NCBI GenBank assembly: GCA_037190485.1
Contig: JBBCJB010000023.1
Span: 1-64,000 of the forward strand
Direction: 5' to 3'
DNA from: Parapedobacter sp037190485
Lineage (GTDB): Bacteria; Bacteroidota; Bacteroidia; Sphingobacteriales; Sphingobacteriaceae
DNA: 64,000 nt
Below the pieces are notes generated by a model. It worked only from the letters and a program-made list of their open reading frames with translations. It searched no databases and was not told the origin of the DNA. Shown piece by piece: positions 42,920-52,635 of the stretch. The position numbers were made by a program, and so were the translations under genes. Every line of letters starts with the position of its first letter. Position 1 is the first letter of the stretch.

Positions 42920-44407
42920 ATGACGACCACTTACATACTGGCACTGGATCAAGGCACCACGAGTTCACGAGCCATCATCTTTGACCGCGAAGGCAAAATC
43001 ATCGCCCTGGCCCAGAAAGAATTCAAGCAATACTATCCCCAATCGGGATGGGTGGAACATGACGCACAGGAAATCTGGTCGAGCCAGCTGTCGGTGGCTG
43101 CCGAAGCCGTCGCGAAAGCGGGGCTGAAGGCGTCCGAGATCGCCGCGATCGGGATCACGAATCAACGCGAGACAACCGTCATCTGGGATCGATCCAGCGG
43201 ACGGCCCATCGGTCCGGCAATCGTTTGGCAAGACAGGCGCACGGCCCGGTATTGCGATGAGCTGAAGGAAAAAGGGCACAGCGATACCATCCGCGACAAA
43301 ACAGGCCTATTGATCGATGCATATTTCTCGGCCAGCAAGATCAATTGGATGCTCGCCAACACGCCCGGTGCACGCAAAAAGGCCGAAAAAGGCCAATTAG
43401 CCTTCGGTACCGTCGATTCCTGGCTGGTGTGGAACCTCACCGGCGGCGAAAAACACGTCACGGACGTATCCAATGCCTCACGCACGATGCTGTACAACAT
43501 CCATCGTTTGGCATGGGACGATGAACTCCTGGAACTATTCGATGTGCCGAAAAGCCTGCTGCCCACCGTTAGGGGTTCGTCGGAAATCTATGGCGAGACG
43601 GCGGCGAATATCCTGGCCGCCAAGTTGCCCATCGCGGGCATCGCCGGCGACCAGCAAGCCGCACTCTTCGGACAGCTTTGCACGCAGCCGGGCATGGTCA
43701 AGAACACCTATGGCACCGGCTGCTTCCTCTTGATGAACATCGGCGATAAGCCGGTACGCTCGAAAAACAACCTGGTCACGACCATTGCCTGGAAACTGGG
43801 CGACCGGGTAAGCTATGCCCTGGAAGGCAGCATATTCATCGGCGGCGCCATCGTGCAATGGCTGCGTGATGGGCTGGGCATCATCCGCCAGTCGGCCGAT
43901 GTGGAAGAATTGGCCTCGCGGGTCAAGGACACGGAAGGCGTATACCTTGTGCCCGCCTTTGCCGGGCTGGGTGCACCGCACTGGGATCCCTATGCCCGCG
44001 GCACGATCGTGGGCTTGACGCGCGGCAGCAATGCGGCGCATATCGCGCGCGCCGCGCTGGAAGGCATCGCTTTCCAGACGGTCGACATCCTCCGTGCGAT
44101 GGAAGCCGATGCAGGAACCGAAATCAAGGAGCTTCGCGTAGACGGCGGTGCGACGGCCAACAAACTCCTGCTCCAGTTTCAGGCCGACATCCTGCAGGCC
44201 ACGGTCATCAGGCCCAAGATCACGGAAACCACCGCCATTGGCGCTGCCTACCTGGCGGGCTTGGCGGTCGGGGTCTGGGATAGCCTGGATGACATCCAAA
44301 GCCAATGGCAAATCGATAGCCGCTTTGCGCCCGATCGTTCGTTCGATACGGGCGAGGCACTGAAAAACTGGCACCGTGCGGTCGAAACCGCCAAACATTT
44401 CAAATAG
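42920..44407 (+). CDS. glpK: Glycerol kinase
   Basis: A 495-residue FGGY kinase phosphorylating glycerol. It has the ATP loop ILALDQGTTSSRAIIFDREG, ITNQRETTVIWDR, GPAIVWQDRRTARYC, TDVSNASRTMLYNIH, the AGDQQAALFGQ segment (catalytic Asp), KNTYGTGCFLLMNIG and the C-terminal RVDGGATANKLLLQFQADIL. Full family length. Lies 30 bases after glpD. Confidence 0.97.
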   Translation: MTTTYILALDQGTTSSRAIIFDREGKIIALAQKEFKQYYPQSGWVEHDAQEIWSSQLSVAAEAVAKAGLKASEIAAIGITNQRETTVIWDRSSGRPIGPAIVWQDRRTARYCDELKEKGHSDTIRDKTGLLIDAYFSASKINWMLANTPGARKKAEKGQLAFGTVDSWLVWNLTGGEKHVTDVSNASRTMLYNIHRLAWDDELLELFDVPKSLLPTVRGSSEIYGETAANILAAKLPIAGIAGDQQAALFGQLCTQPGMVKNTYGTGCFLLMNIGDKPVRSKNNLVTTIAWKLGDRVSYALEGSIFIGGAIVQWLRDGLGIIRQSADVEELASRVKDTEGVYLVPAFAGLGAPHWDPYARGTIVGLTRGSNAAHIARAALEGIAFQTVDILRAMEADAGTEIKELRVDGGATANKLLLQFQADILQATVIRPKITETTAIGAAYLAGLAVGVWDSLDDIQSQWQIDSRFAPDRSFDTGEALKNWHRAVETAKHFK

Positions 44408-44469
44408 TCGTCAGTTACGACCGTTGACGTACGACTTATGACTTTTGACTTATGACTAACTACTGAATT
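44408..44469 (+). repeat. Spacer with short direct repeats (GACTTATGACT)
   Basis: The 62-base glpK-glpF gap contains GACTTATGACT twice 12 bases apart, within a run of TTGACG/TTATGACT-like words. Low-complexity spacer, no terminator hairpin seen, so glpK and glpF may still be cotranscribed. Confidence 0.5.
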
Positions 44470-45204
44470 ATGACACCATTTATCGCAGAAATCATCGGTA
44501 CCGGCCTCCTGATCCTGTTGGGTGGCGGGGTGGTCGCCAACGTCGTGCTCAACGGCACCAAAGGCCACAACGGCGGCTGGATGGTCATCACCACCGCTTG
44601 GGCATTGGCCGTATTCGTGGGGGTGGTCGTGGCGGGGCCGTATAGCGGAGCGCACCTGAATCCAGCGGTAACGTTGGCGATGGCGATGGCAGGCAATATC
44701 GCACCCATCGATGCGCTCTTTTACGTGCTCGCCCAATTCATTGGGGCCATGGTGGGCGCTTTCCTCGTATGGTTGATCTATCAAGATCACTTTCGGGCCA
44801 CGGACGACGCAGGCGCCAAACAGGCCGTGTTTTGCACGGCACCGGCCATCCGGAACCTGCCCGTGAACCTGCTGAGCGAGGTGTTGGGCACATTCGTGCT
44901 GCTCTTCACCATTTTCTACTTCACCGATGCGGAATTGGGCAGCGACCAGGTCACGCCCATCGGATTGGGATCGGTGGGCGCGATTCCGGTAGCCTTCCTG
45001 GTCTGGGTCATCGGCCTGGCCTTGGGCGGCACGACGGGCTATGCCATCAATCCGGCCCGGGACCTCGGGCCGCGGATCGTCCATGCCTTGTTGCCGATAA
45101 AGGACAAGGCCGGATTCAACGCCGCTTACGCCTGGATACCTGTCGTGGGGCCGTTGCTGGGCGCGGCGGCGGCTACGGGGCTTTACCTGTGCCTGACGCC
45201 ATAG
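44470..45204 (+). CDS. glpF: Glycerol uptake facilitator (aquaglyceroporin)
   Basis: A 244-residue MIP channel with six membrane helices and the two half-helix motifs GAHLNPAVTLAMAMAG and AINPARDLGPRIVHAL. Asp after the second NPAR (NPARD) is the aquaglyceroporin mark, predicting glycerol rather than water-only transport. Completes the glpD-K-F set. Confidence 0.95.
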   Translation: MTPFIAEIIGTGLLILLGGGVVANVVLNGTKGHNGGWMVITTAWALAVFVGVVVAGPYSGAHLNPAVTLAMAMAGNIAPIDALFYVLAQFIGAMVGAFLVWLIYQDHFRATDDAGAKQAVFCTAPAIRNLPVNLLSEVLGTFVLLFTIFYFTDAELGSDQVTPIGLGSVGAIPVAFLVWVIGLALGGTTGYAINPARDLGPRIVHALLPIKDKAGFNAAYAWIPVVGPLLGAAAATGLYLCLTP

Positions 45205-45325
45205 CGTCGCACACGGACCGGCCCCAGATGACCGCGTATCCTTGACAATGAATTTATAAGGCAACCCCATATACTTGCACCCAACGGGGCAGACATCCAT
45301 TATCAATGAAAAAAACGGGTATGAC

Positions 45326-48300
45326 ATGAAACGAAATCCTCAACATGACATTGACCACGCCGACATGCACAAACGAACCCGGTTGCATTCCATTATCACG
45401 CGTGCACTGGGCACCGTCATCGGCCTGTTGGTCTCCGGTGGGTTGGCGCACGGTAACGTCCCGGCATCGCACCACCGGCAAGAACAGGTGCGTGTACAAG
45501 GCGTTGTCCGCAACGCAGAAGATAACCAGCCATTGCACGGTGTATCCCTCGTATCCGGGCAACGGACATTATCGGCAACCGGCGAAACGGGACGATTCGA
45601 CGTGACGGTGGGCAAAGGCACCGATTTGGTATTCACCTTGCTGGGCTACGAAACGCAGACCAGGCGCATCGACAACGCGCAGGAAGGCATCGTGGTGACG
45701 CTCACCCCCTCGTCGACGGAAATCGAGGAGGTCGTCGTGACGGCGTTGGGAATCCGGCGGGAGGAACGTGCCCTGGGTTACGCCACGACGACCGTGGAAG
45801 GCGAAAAGCTAACGGAAGCATTGTCCAGCAACTGGACGGACGCACTTTCCGGCAAGGTGCCCGGACTGAACCTGGTCCGTTCCAACAGCGGTCCGACCGG
45901 CTCCAACAAGATCATCCTGCGCGGTGAAACCAACCTGACGAATAGCGAAGACAATTCGGCCCTCATCGTCGTGGACGGCGTGGTGATCAACCACGGAAGC
46001 GGGCGGGCCACGGGGAATAGTGGCGAAGACGCATACGGCACGTCGGGCGACGTCATGCCTGCCGACTACGGCAGTGGCCTGAATGACATCAACCCAGAAG
46101 ACATCGAAAGCGTAAGCGTGCTCCGCGGACCGGGCGCGGCCGCGCTATACGGCCAACGTGGGGCGAACGGGGCCATCATCATCACCACCAAGTCGGGCCG
46201 GGCCAACCGGAAAGGACTCGGCATCACCGTCAATTCCAATGCCTCCATCGAGGACATCAATCGTTGGCCCGACCTGCAATGGGAGTACGGACAAGGTACG
46301 GCAGGCCGACATTACTACTCATTCGGCGCTTCGGAAGACGGGCCGAGCACCAGCGCCACGAGCTCGGCCTACGGCCCGAGGTTCGATGGACAGCACTTTT
46401 ACCAATTCGACCCGGTCACGCAGCTTCAAGGAACCGAAAGGACACCCTGGATCGCCTATCCCGACAAGATCAAGACGTATTTCGATGCGGGCCAGACGTA
46501 CACCAACTCCATCAGCGTGGATGGGGGTACCGACCGTACCACCGCCCGATTTTCGGCAACGAACGTCACGAACAGTTGGATCGTGCCCAACACGGGATAC
46601 AATCGCAATACCGCCTCGCTCGCGGTCAATTCGAAGGTAACCGAAAAGCTGCAGATCAGTTCGCGGTTGAACTATACCAATAAGTGGAGCGACAACCTAC
46701 CCAGTGCGGGCTATGGCAACCAGTCGATCATGTATTGGTTCATCTTCTGGCAGCCCAATGCCGATCTCGACTGGTTGAAAAACTACTGGCGGATCGGCGA
46801 GGAACAACGCGGCATCCTCTACCCATTCAGCACGTTTCCGGAAAACCCCTATGCGGTATCCTACGAGTTCCTCAATAAATCCAACCGCAACGGGTTTACG
46901 GGAAACATCCAGGCGGTATACAATTTCACCGATGCGCTCAGCCTGCAGTTGCGCACGTCCATGGACTTCGGCTATGAACGACGTTCACAGCAACGGCCGT
47001 ACGACACCTCCCGCTACCCCAAGGGCATGTACCGCACGCAGAGTATATTTTCGCAGGAGCGTGGCGGCGATTTCTTGCTCAGGTATGCGAAACAGGTCCA
47101 TCCCGACGTCAATTTCACGGTCACCGCGGGGGGAAGCACCTTGGTGAATGAATACAACAAGGATGAGACAAGGGCCGATGCGCTGACGTATCCCGGGGTC
47201 TACAGCATGGCCAACAACGATATCCCGCTGACGACCCTACCGTACAAAAGCAAATACGTGATCAACAGTTTCTATGGCCTGGTCTCTGCCGAGTACCGGA
47301 ATTTCCTGTTCTTCGACTTGACCGCTCGCCAAGATTGGAATAGCGTGTTGGCCACGCCCACGCGGACAGACAACGTCAGCTTTTTCTATCCCTCGGCAAA
47401 CCTGAGTTTCATTGCCTCCGAGCTACTGACGTTGCCCGATGCGGTCAATTTCGCCAAGCTGCGCCTATCCATGTCGGGCGTAGGCAGCGGCGGCAGCAGA
47501 CCCTACCGCACGTCATTCAACTACGTTTCGGCAGGCAGCGAATATGCCGGCGCATTGGTCAACCCCGGGCTTATCCCCAATCCCGATCTCCGCCCGCTGC
47601 GTACGGTGGCTTACGAACTCGGCACCGACATCCGGCTGTTCAAAAGCCGGTTGACGGTCGATCTCACCGCATATACCGGCACAACGAAAGACCAACACCT
47701 GGAACGCGTCCTGGACCGGTCGACCGGCTACAGCAGCGTATTGATCAACATCGGCGAGGTGCGCAACCAAGGGCTGGAACTGGCGGTAACGGGGTCGCCC
47801 GTCAAATCGAAAGAGGCGTTCAACTGGAACATGACCCTCACCTACTCGGCAAACCGCAACAAGATCACCCAACTGGCCGATACGGGATTCACCATCCGCT
47901 CGGGCCCGGGAGGCAGCACCATCGTTGCCAACCTCGGCGGCAGCATGGGCGATCTATGGGGCCGTGGCTTCCTGCGCTCGCCAAGCGGCCAGATCGTCTA
48001 CGACGAATCGACCGGATTCGCGCGGATGACCGACGAATTCATCTACCTGGGCAATACGATACCGAAGTGGCGGGCCGGGCTCAACAACGAATTCAGCTAC
48101 CGCAACATCAGGCTCAACGTGCTTGTGGATGGGCAATACGGTGCCGTCGCGTTCTCCCATTCGCACCATAAGCTGAACGAACAGGGAAAGCTGACCAGTA
48201 CCTTGCCCGGGCGCTATAACGGGATCATCGGCGATGGCGTGATCCAGAACGCCGATGGCACCTACCGCCCCAATGATGTCATCGCGATGGACATCGACAA

Positions 48301-48598
48301 TTACTACCGATCACATTACAACCTCAACCATGGCGAAGGCAACACGTTTTCGACCGATTTCATCAAACTGCGGGAACTGCGCCTGGACTATACGCTGACC
48401 CCCAGGCTCACCCAGCGCCTCCGGCTGCAACGGGCAACCATCGGGGTTTATGGCCGGAATCTATTCATTTGGAGCAAGTGGCCGGTGTTCGACCCGGAGT
48501 TCGGCACACTGAGCGGTTCGGACATCGTCCAGGGTTTCGAAGTGGCCCAGTTCCCGTCTACCCGGACGTATGGGGTGAACCTTATCCTTGGATTGTAA
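45326..48598 (+). CDS. SusC/RagA family TonB-linked outer-membrane protein
   Basis: A 1090-residue SusC-type importer. The carboxypeptidase-regulatory-like domain (about 55-130) has VRVQGVVRNAEDNQPLHGVSLVS and LLGYETQTRRIDN. Then come the TonB-box region EIEEVVVTALGIRREERALGYATTTVEG, the plug (SNWTDALSGKVPGLNLVRSNSGPTGSNKIILRGE, ALIVVDGVVINHGSG, ALYGQRGANGAIIITTKSGRA) and a large barrel ending FPSTRTYGVNLILGL. The ATG at 45326 is chosen; a 7-codon frame (MKKTGMT) begins at 45306 and overlaps it. SusD follows at 14 bases. Confidence 0.93.
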   Translation: MKRNPQHDIDHADMHKRTRLHSIITRALGTVIGLLVSGGLAHGNVPASHHRQEQVRVQGVVRNAEDNQPLHGVSLVSGQRTLSATGETGRFDVTVGKGTDLVFTLLGYETQTRRIDNAQEGIVVTLTPSSTEIEEVVVTALGIRREERALGYATTTVEGEKLTEALSSNWTDALSGKVPGLNLVRSNSGPTGSNKIILRGETNLTNSEDNSALIVVDGVVINHGSGRATGNSGEDAYGTSGDVMPADYGSGLNDINPEDIESVSVLRGPGAAALYGQRGANGAIIITTKSGRANRKGLGITVNSNASIEDINRWPDLQWEYGQGTAGRHYYSFGASEDGPSTSATSSAYGPRFDGQHFYQFDPVTQLQGTERTPWIAYPDKIKTYFDAGQTYTNSISVDGGTDRTTARFSATNVTNSWIVPNTGYNRNTASLAVNSKVTEKLQISSRLNYTNKWSDNLPSAGYGNQSIMYWFIFWQPNADLDWLKNYWRIGEEQRGILYPFSTFPENPYAVSYEFLNKSNRNGFTGNIQAVYNFTDALSLQLRTSMDFGYERRSQQRPYDTSRYPKGMYRTQSIFSQERGGDFLLRYAKQVHPDVNFTVTAGGSTLVNEYNKDETRADALTYPGVYSMANNDIPLTTLPYKSKYVINSFYGLVSAEYRNFLFFDLTARQDWNSVLATPTRTDNVSFFYPSANLSFIASELLTLPDAVNFAKLRLSMSGVGSGGSRPYRTSFNYVSAGSEYAGALVNPGLIPNPDLRPLRTVAYELGTDIRLFKSRLTVDLTAYTGTTKDQHLERVLDRSTGYSSVLINIGEVRNQGLELAVTGSPVKSKEAFNWNMTLTYSANRNKITQLADTGFTIRSGPGGSTIVANLGGSMGDLWGRGFLRSPSGQIVYDESTGFARMTDEFIYLGNTIPKWRAGLNNEFSYRNIRLNVLVDGQYGAVAFSHSHHKLNEQGKLTSTLPGRYNGIIGDGVIQNADGTYRPNDVIAMDIDNYYRSHYNLNHGEGNTFSTDFIKLRELRLDYTLTPRLTQRLRLQRATIGVYGRNLFIWSKWPVFDPEFGTLSGSDIVQGFEVAQFPSTRTYGVNLILGL

Positions 48599-48612
48599 AA
48601 TGGACAGTGATC

Positions 48613-50112
48613 ATGAAAAAGAACAAGCATAACATCTGGTGGATCGCACTCGCCTTCGTCGTGCTGCAAGCCGCATGCAAACGTAACTTCGAAGACATCA
48701 ACACGGATCCGAATACCAGCCCGAACGCGCTACCGGAACAGCTCCTTCCGGCTGCCCTCATCAATACCATGGCGGCCAACATGACGCGAAACCGGACATT
48801 CAACAACGAACTCATGCAGGTAACGGTGAATATGGGCGACTCGGATGGCCGGGTTTTCCGGTATGACATACCCCGTACCTGGGGAACGTATCCCTGGAAC
48901 AGCTGGTATATCCAATTGACGAATTTCAAGGACCTCCATGCGGCCGCGAGCCGTGAGGAATCGTACAGCCCCTCGTTCATGGCGATTTCGTTGATCTGCC
49001 AATCGTGGATCTATGCCTTGCTGACGGACACCTATGGCGATGTGCCGTATTCCGAATCGAACAAAGGCCGCGATGAGGTGATCTATGAGCCGAAGTTTGA
49101 CCGTCAGCAAGCGATCTACATGGACATCTTCGAGCGATTGGAAGAGGCCAACACGTTGTTGACCGGTGCAGACGACGTACCGGCCATCAGCGACCCGGTA
49201 TATGGTGGCGTCGCGGTCAATTGGCGCCGATTCGGCAATTCCCTGTACCTGCGCTTGTTACTCAGGGTCTCGGGCAACCCGGAAGTGACCGATTTCTGTG
49301 CCGCCAAGATCCAGGAAATCCTGTCTACGCAGGCCACTTACCCGCTCATCAACAACAACAGCGCCTCGGCCGTGCTACGGTGGACCGACTCGCCGCCCTA
49401 CATCTCCCCATATTATAATGAAGTGCGCGAACAGGATTGGCGTCAGCCCGCGATCTGCGAGTTTTTCATCGACAACCTGGTGAACTGGAATGACCCCCGG
49501 CTATTTTCGGGCCGATGGGCCATTGCCACCAGCCTGGGCGCGTATGCTGGCGTCCCCAGCGGTTATGCCCCCGGCAATGCACCCGAAAAACGATCTTGGT
49601 TCCACTCGTTCGAATCGACGACTACCGGCATTTCACTCCAGACCGACCCGATGATGGGCAACATCATGAACTATGCCGAAGTACAGTTCATCATTGCCGA
49701 GGCCGCCTTGCGTGGATGGGTGTCGGCCGATGCCGAATCGCATTACAACCTCGGTACCCTCAATGCCATTACCTACTGGCTGCCTGACTATGACACGCCC
49801 ATCGAGGAATTTTTGTCGGCCGCAGACATCCAATGGGACGAAAGCGAAAGTTTCGACGAAAAAATGGAGCGTATCCACCTCCAGAAATACTATGCGCTGC
49901 TGTTTACCGACAACCAACAGTGGTATGAATACCGGCGCACCGGACATCCGACACTCCCGAAAGGACCTGGGCTGCGCAACAACGGCGTGATGCCAGCACG
50001 GTTGAACTACCCGGACTACGTACAGTCTTCGAATGCCACGCGTTATCGCGAAGCCGTTGCAGCCCAGGGACCCGACGAAATCACGACGGAAGTATGGTGG
50101 CAGCAGAGATAA
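48613..50112 (+). CDS. SusD/RagB family lipoprotein
   Basis: A 499-residue surface lipoprotein that caps the SusC channel and captures substrate. Lipobox: FVVLQAACKRNFEDINTDPN. The SusD-like_2 type helical core is seen in FNNELMQVTVNMGDSD, LICQSWIYALLTDTYGDVPYSES, the NWRRFGNSLYLRLLLRVSG block, MNYAEVQFIIAEAALRGWV and the final HLQKYYALLFTDNQQWYEYRRTGHPTLP. Substrate unknown; no glycoside hydrolase or protease is in the cluster. Confidence 0.93.
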   Translation: MKKNKHNIWWIALAFVVLQAACKRNFEDINTDPNTSPNALPEQLLPAALINTMAANMTRNRTFNNELMQVTVNMGDSDGRVFRYDIPRTWGTYPWNSWYIQLTNFKDLHAAASREESYSPSFMAISLICQSWIYALLTDTYGDVPYSESNKGRDEVIYEPKFDRQQAIYMDIFERLEEANTLLTGADDVPAISDPVYGGVAVNWRRFGNSLYLRLLLRVSGNPEVTDFCAAKIQEILSTQATYPLINNNSASAVLRWTDSPPYISPYYNEVREQDWRQPAICEFFIDNLVNWNDPRLFSGRWAIATSLGAYAGVPSGYAPGNAPEKRSWFHSFESTTTGISLQTDPMMGNIMNYAEVQFIIAEAALRGWVSADAESHYNLGTLNAITYWLPDYDTPIEEFLSAADIQWDESESFDEKMERIHLQKYYALLFTDNQQWYEYRRTGHPTLPKGPGLRNNGVMPARLNYPDYVQSSNATRYREAVAAQGPDEITTEVWWQQR

Positions 50113-50144
50113 CGGTGCCGGAAGCACCAAAAAAACGAATCGCA

Positions 50145-51689
50145 ATGAAAATGAAACTAGCGAACCCAGGATACATGCTTGCCGCGATGGTGGCACTTTC
50201 CATATCGGCCTGCAAGGACGTGAATCATGCCGAAGGCACATTGAGCCCGATCATGGCGATCAGCGACGTACGGGCACTCTACAAGGGAGAAGACGTTCAT
50301 CTCGGAGCCGACGCGATGCTTGGCGCGCACCAAATCGTCGGGACGGTCGTTTCGGATCACGCCGCGGGCAACATGCCAAGCGGTTTGGTGGTCATCCAGA
50401 ATCTACGGCGGTTCTTCCTGAAGGGAATCGCGATCTCGATCGGCGACGCCGCTGCGAGCTATGTCCCCGGCGATTCTGTCGTTGTCGACGTAACCGGCGG
50501 CGTGCTGACCAGGACGAACGGCATCCTGCAAATCACCGGGTTGACGAATTCGGCGGTCACGAAAGTCTCTTCGGGCATCCCATTGGAGCCGAGGATCGTG
50601 AACAGTAACCTGATCGTGGCAAATCCCGACGATTACGAGAGCACCCTGGTCGCGGTCGTCAAAGCCGGTTTCAATCCGTTGCCCAATCCCGAAGACCGGC
50701 TGGCCGGCACGTGGAGCCTGAACGACGGCTTCGATAATTTACCGCTGCATACCGAGCCGGACGCCAGTTTTGCCGATGAAAGCCTACCCATAAGCGCCAA
50801 CTTCACGGGGGTAGTCTTTGGCACGGCCGGTTCAGACATCCCGCAATTGCGCCTCCGATCGGCGGGCGACATCCAGGAGCTGAGCTCCGAGATCAACATC
50901 ACGCCCATCGTAGTCGCCGGATTCATTGCCAATACGTTCGGGACGGACGCCAATTACGAGTATCTGCAGTTCATGGCCACACGTGACATCGATTTTTCGG
51001 CGACACCTTTTTCGGTGGTGACCACCAACAATGCCGGCGCCTCCACGCCCACGGGCTTCCCGGTCCGTGGGTGGGCCACGGGCGGATTGCGCACCTATAA
51101 ATTCGACCTCACGTCGGGCCAAGTGCAACGCGGCGAGTTCTTTTACGTGGGCGGTACCGCCAAGCGCATCAATGGGGCTGCCTCCACCGACATCAGCGAC
51201 GCCAATTGGATCGCCGCGATCGACTATTCCACCGTAGCGGGCGCCGGATTCGGTAATGCGACAGAGAACCTATTGGCCAATAGCGGGAACGCGGCCGGGA
51301 TCGCCGTGTTCGAGGGAACGGACGTAACAGCCGTCAGCAAACCCCTCGACGTGGTGTTTTTCGGTGGCGGTGGCAACCTGTTCGCTCCTGGCCCACCGGC
51401 ACAGGGGTACCGGATCGTGACCAATGACTACTACGACGAGGTGAATGTGGTCACCTTGGGAAGTCAGCCCTTCTTCAACGAGGGAAGCAATACGCGCAAG
51501 TTCGCGTTTGCAGGAGAGACATTCTCCGTATTGGGCGGGGTTTACAACGATGCGCTGGGCAGGTGGACGAGCGCAAGACAGCAAATTTCGGTTGCGGTAC
51601 AGGCCAATTCGACGCTCGAAGCCATCGAGGGCACCGGTTCGACCCGGCTGCATGACTTTGTCGAGGAGGAATCCGAAGGCGACCAGTGA
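50145..51689 (+). CDS. DUF5689 domain lipoprotein
   Basis: A 514-residue exported lipoprotein (lipobox MVALSISACKDVNHAEG). Residues about 35-240 are the DUF5689 OB-like region (IMAISDVRALYKGEDV, QIVGTVVSDHAAGNMPSGLVVIQN, GDSVVVDVTGGVLTRTNGILQITGL). The C-terminal part is beta-rich (YVGGTAKRINGAAST, TNDYYDEVNVVTLGSQPFFNEGSNTRKF). DUF5689 proteins regularly follow SusC/SusD genes and are probably surface accessory binding proteins. Third gene of the locus. Confidence 0.85.
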   Translation: MKMKLANPGYMLAAMVALSISACKDVNHAEGTLSPIMAISDVRALYKGEDVHLGADAMLGAHQIVGTVVSDHAAGNMPSGLVVIQNLRRFFLKGIAISIGDAAASYVPGDSVVVDVTGGVLTRTNGILQITGLTNSAVTKVSSGIPLEPRIVNSNLIVANPDDYESTLVAVVKAGFNPLPNPEDRLAGTWSLNDGFDNLPLHTEPDASFADESLPISANFTGVVFGTAGSDIPQLRLRSAGDIQELSSEINITPIVVAGFIANTFGTDANYEYLQFMATRDIDFSATPFSVVTTNNAGASTPTGFPVRGWATGGLRTYKFDLTSGQVQRGEFFYVGGTAKRINGAASTDISDANWIAAIDYSTVAGAGFGNATENLLANSGNAAGIAVFEGTDVTAVSKPLDVVFFGGGGNLFAPGPPAQGYRIVTNDYYDEVNVVTLGSQPFFNEGSNTRKFAFAGETFSVLGGVYNDALGRWTSARQQISVAVQANSTLEAIEGTGSTRLHDFVEEESEGDQ

Positions 51690-51690
51690 A

Positions 51691-52635
51691 TCAGGCCAAC
51701 TCCCTGACGAGGATGTTGCCGGTGAAGTGCTGCGCCAAGTGCCTGCCATCGCCGTGTATGGTCCAGATCTGCTTGGGTTTTACCTGTCGGACATAGCGCA
51801 GGATGTCGTGCCAATCGACATGGTCGGAGATGTACAGCTCCAGGTCGTTGTGCCGCTGCAAATGAGCCCAACCGGAAGCGAATACCCGGATCACGTTCTT
51901 GGCCCTCGAATAGCTGTTGAAGGTCATGGGCGGAACGAGGTAGATGTTGTTGGATGTGCCCGTCTTCATCACGTGGCGGTTGTAAGGCCCATACCGCAGC
52001 GATATCCCGAAATCGCCATAGATGCGGTGTAGCGGCAAGATGCCGTGGTGCAACCAAACCTGCCGGTCGGGGCAGTGGCCATTGATCAGCGCCGTAAGGC
52101 GCTGTGCCTTTCCCAATGCATAGGTACCCAACAGGATATCATGGCCTACCCCATTGATCTTGTTGATTTCGGCGATTGGATCCGGGTGTTGGATCGACGG
52201 GTCGGCAAACGTACTTTCCGTGACGAGCACATCGGCGTCGACGACTTGCAACGGTTCGCAGGTGCTGTCGGGCTGCAATTTATAGTCGCCGGTGAACAGG
52301 TACCTCACGCCCTTGTATTCCATCACGACTTGGGCAGACCCCAGGATATGGCCGGCAGGCACCAACCGGATTTCGACCCCGCCGACGGCAAATGGATGGT
52401 GGTACGGTATTTCCCGATAGCGTGGAGCCGTTCGGGCGCCGTAGCGGTGACGCATGAATGCCGCGGTCGGTGCCGTGCAATACACCTGGACATGCCCCGG
52501 TACGGCATGATCGCCGTGTGCGTGCGAAACCACGGCCCGTGCCACGGGCAGCTGTGGATCGACGAAAAAATCACCGTATGGGCAATAGTAGCCTTCCGGC
52601 CTTTTGATCAGGAAATCGGGCAGGATTCGGCTCAT
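51691..52635 (-). CDS. Ligase-associated DNA exonuclease (MBL fold)
   Basis: A 314-residue metallo-beta-lactamase/beta-CASP-type nuclease. Metal motif SHAHGDHAVPGH, LVPAGHILGSAQVVMEYKG, LFTGDYKLQPDSTCEPL, LVTESTFADPSIQHP and the C-terminal ISDHVDWHDILRYVRQVKPKQIWTIHGDG. Members are normally encoded with an ATP-dependent DNA ligase and an Lhr-like helicase in a DNA repair set; neither is adjacent here. The ATG overlaps the end of coaE. Confidence 0.88.
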   Translation of the reverse strand: MSRILPDFLIKRPEGYYCPYGDFFVDPQLPVARAVVSHAHGDHAVPGHVQVYCTAPTAAFMRHRYGARTAPRYREIPYHHPFAVGGVEIRLVPAGHILGSAQVVMEYKGVRYLFTGDYKLQPDSTCEPLQVVDADVLVTESTFADPSIQHPDPIAEINKINGVGHDILLGTYALGKAQRLTALINGHCPDRQVWLHHGILPLHRIYGDFGISLRYGPYNRHVMKTGTSNNIYLVPPMTFNSYSRAKNVIRVFASGWAHLQRHNDLELYISDHVDWHDILRYVRQVKPKQIWTIHGDGRHLAQHFTGNILVRELA

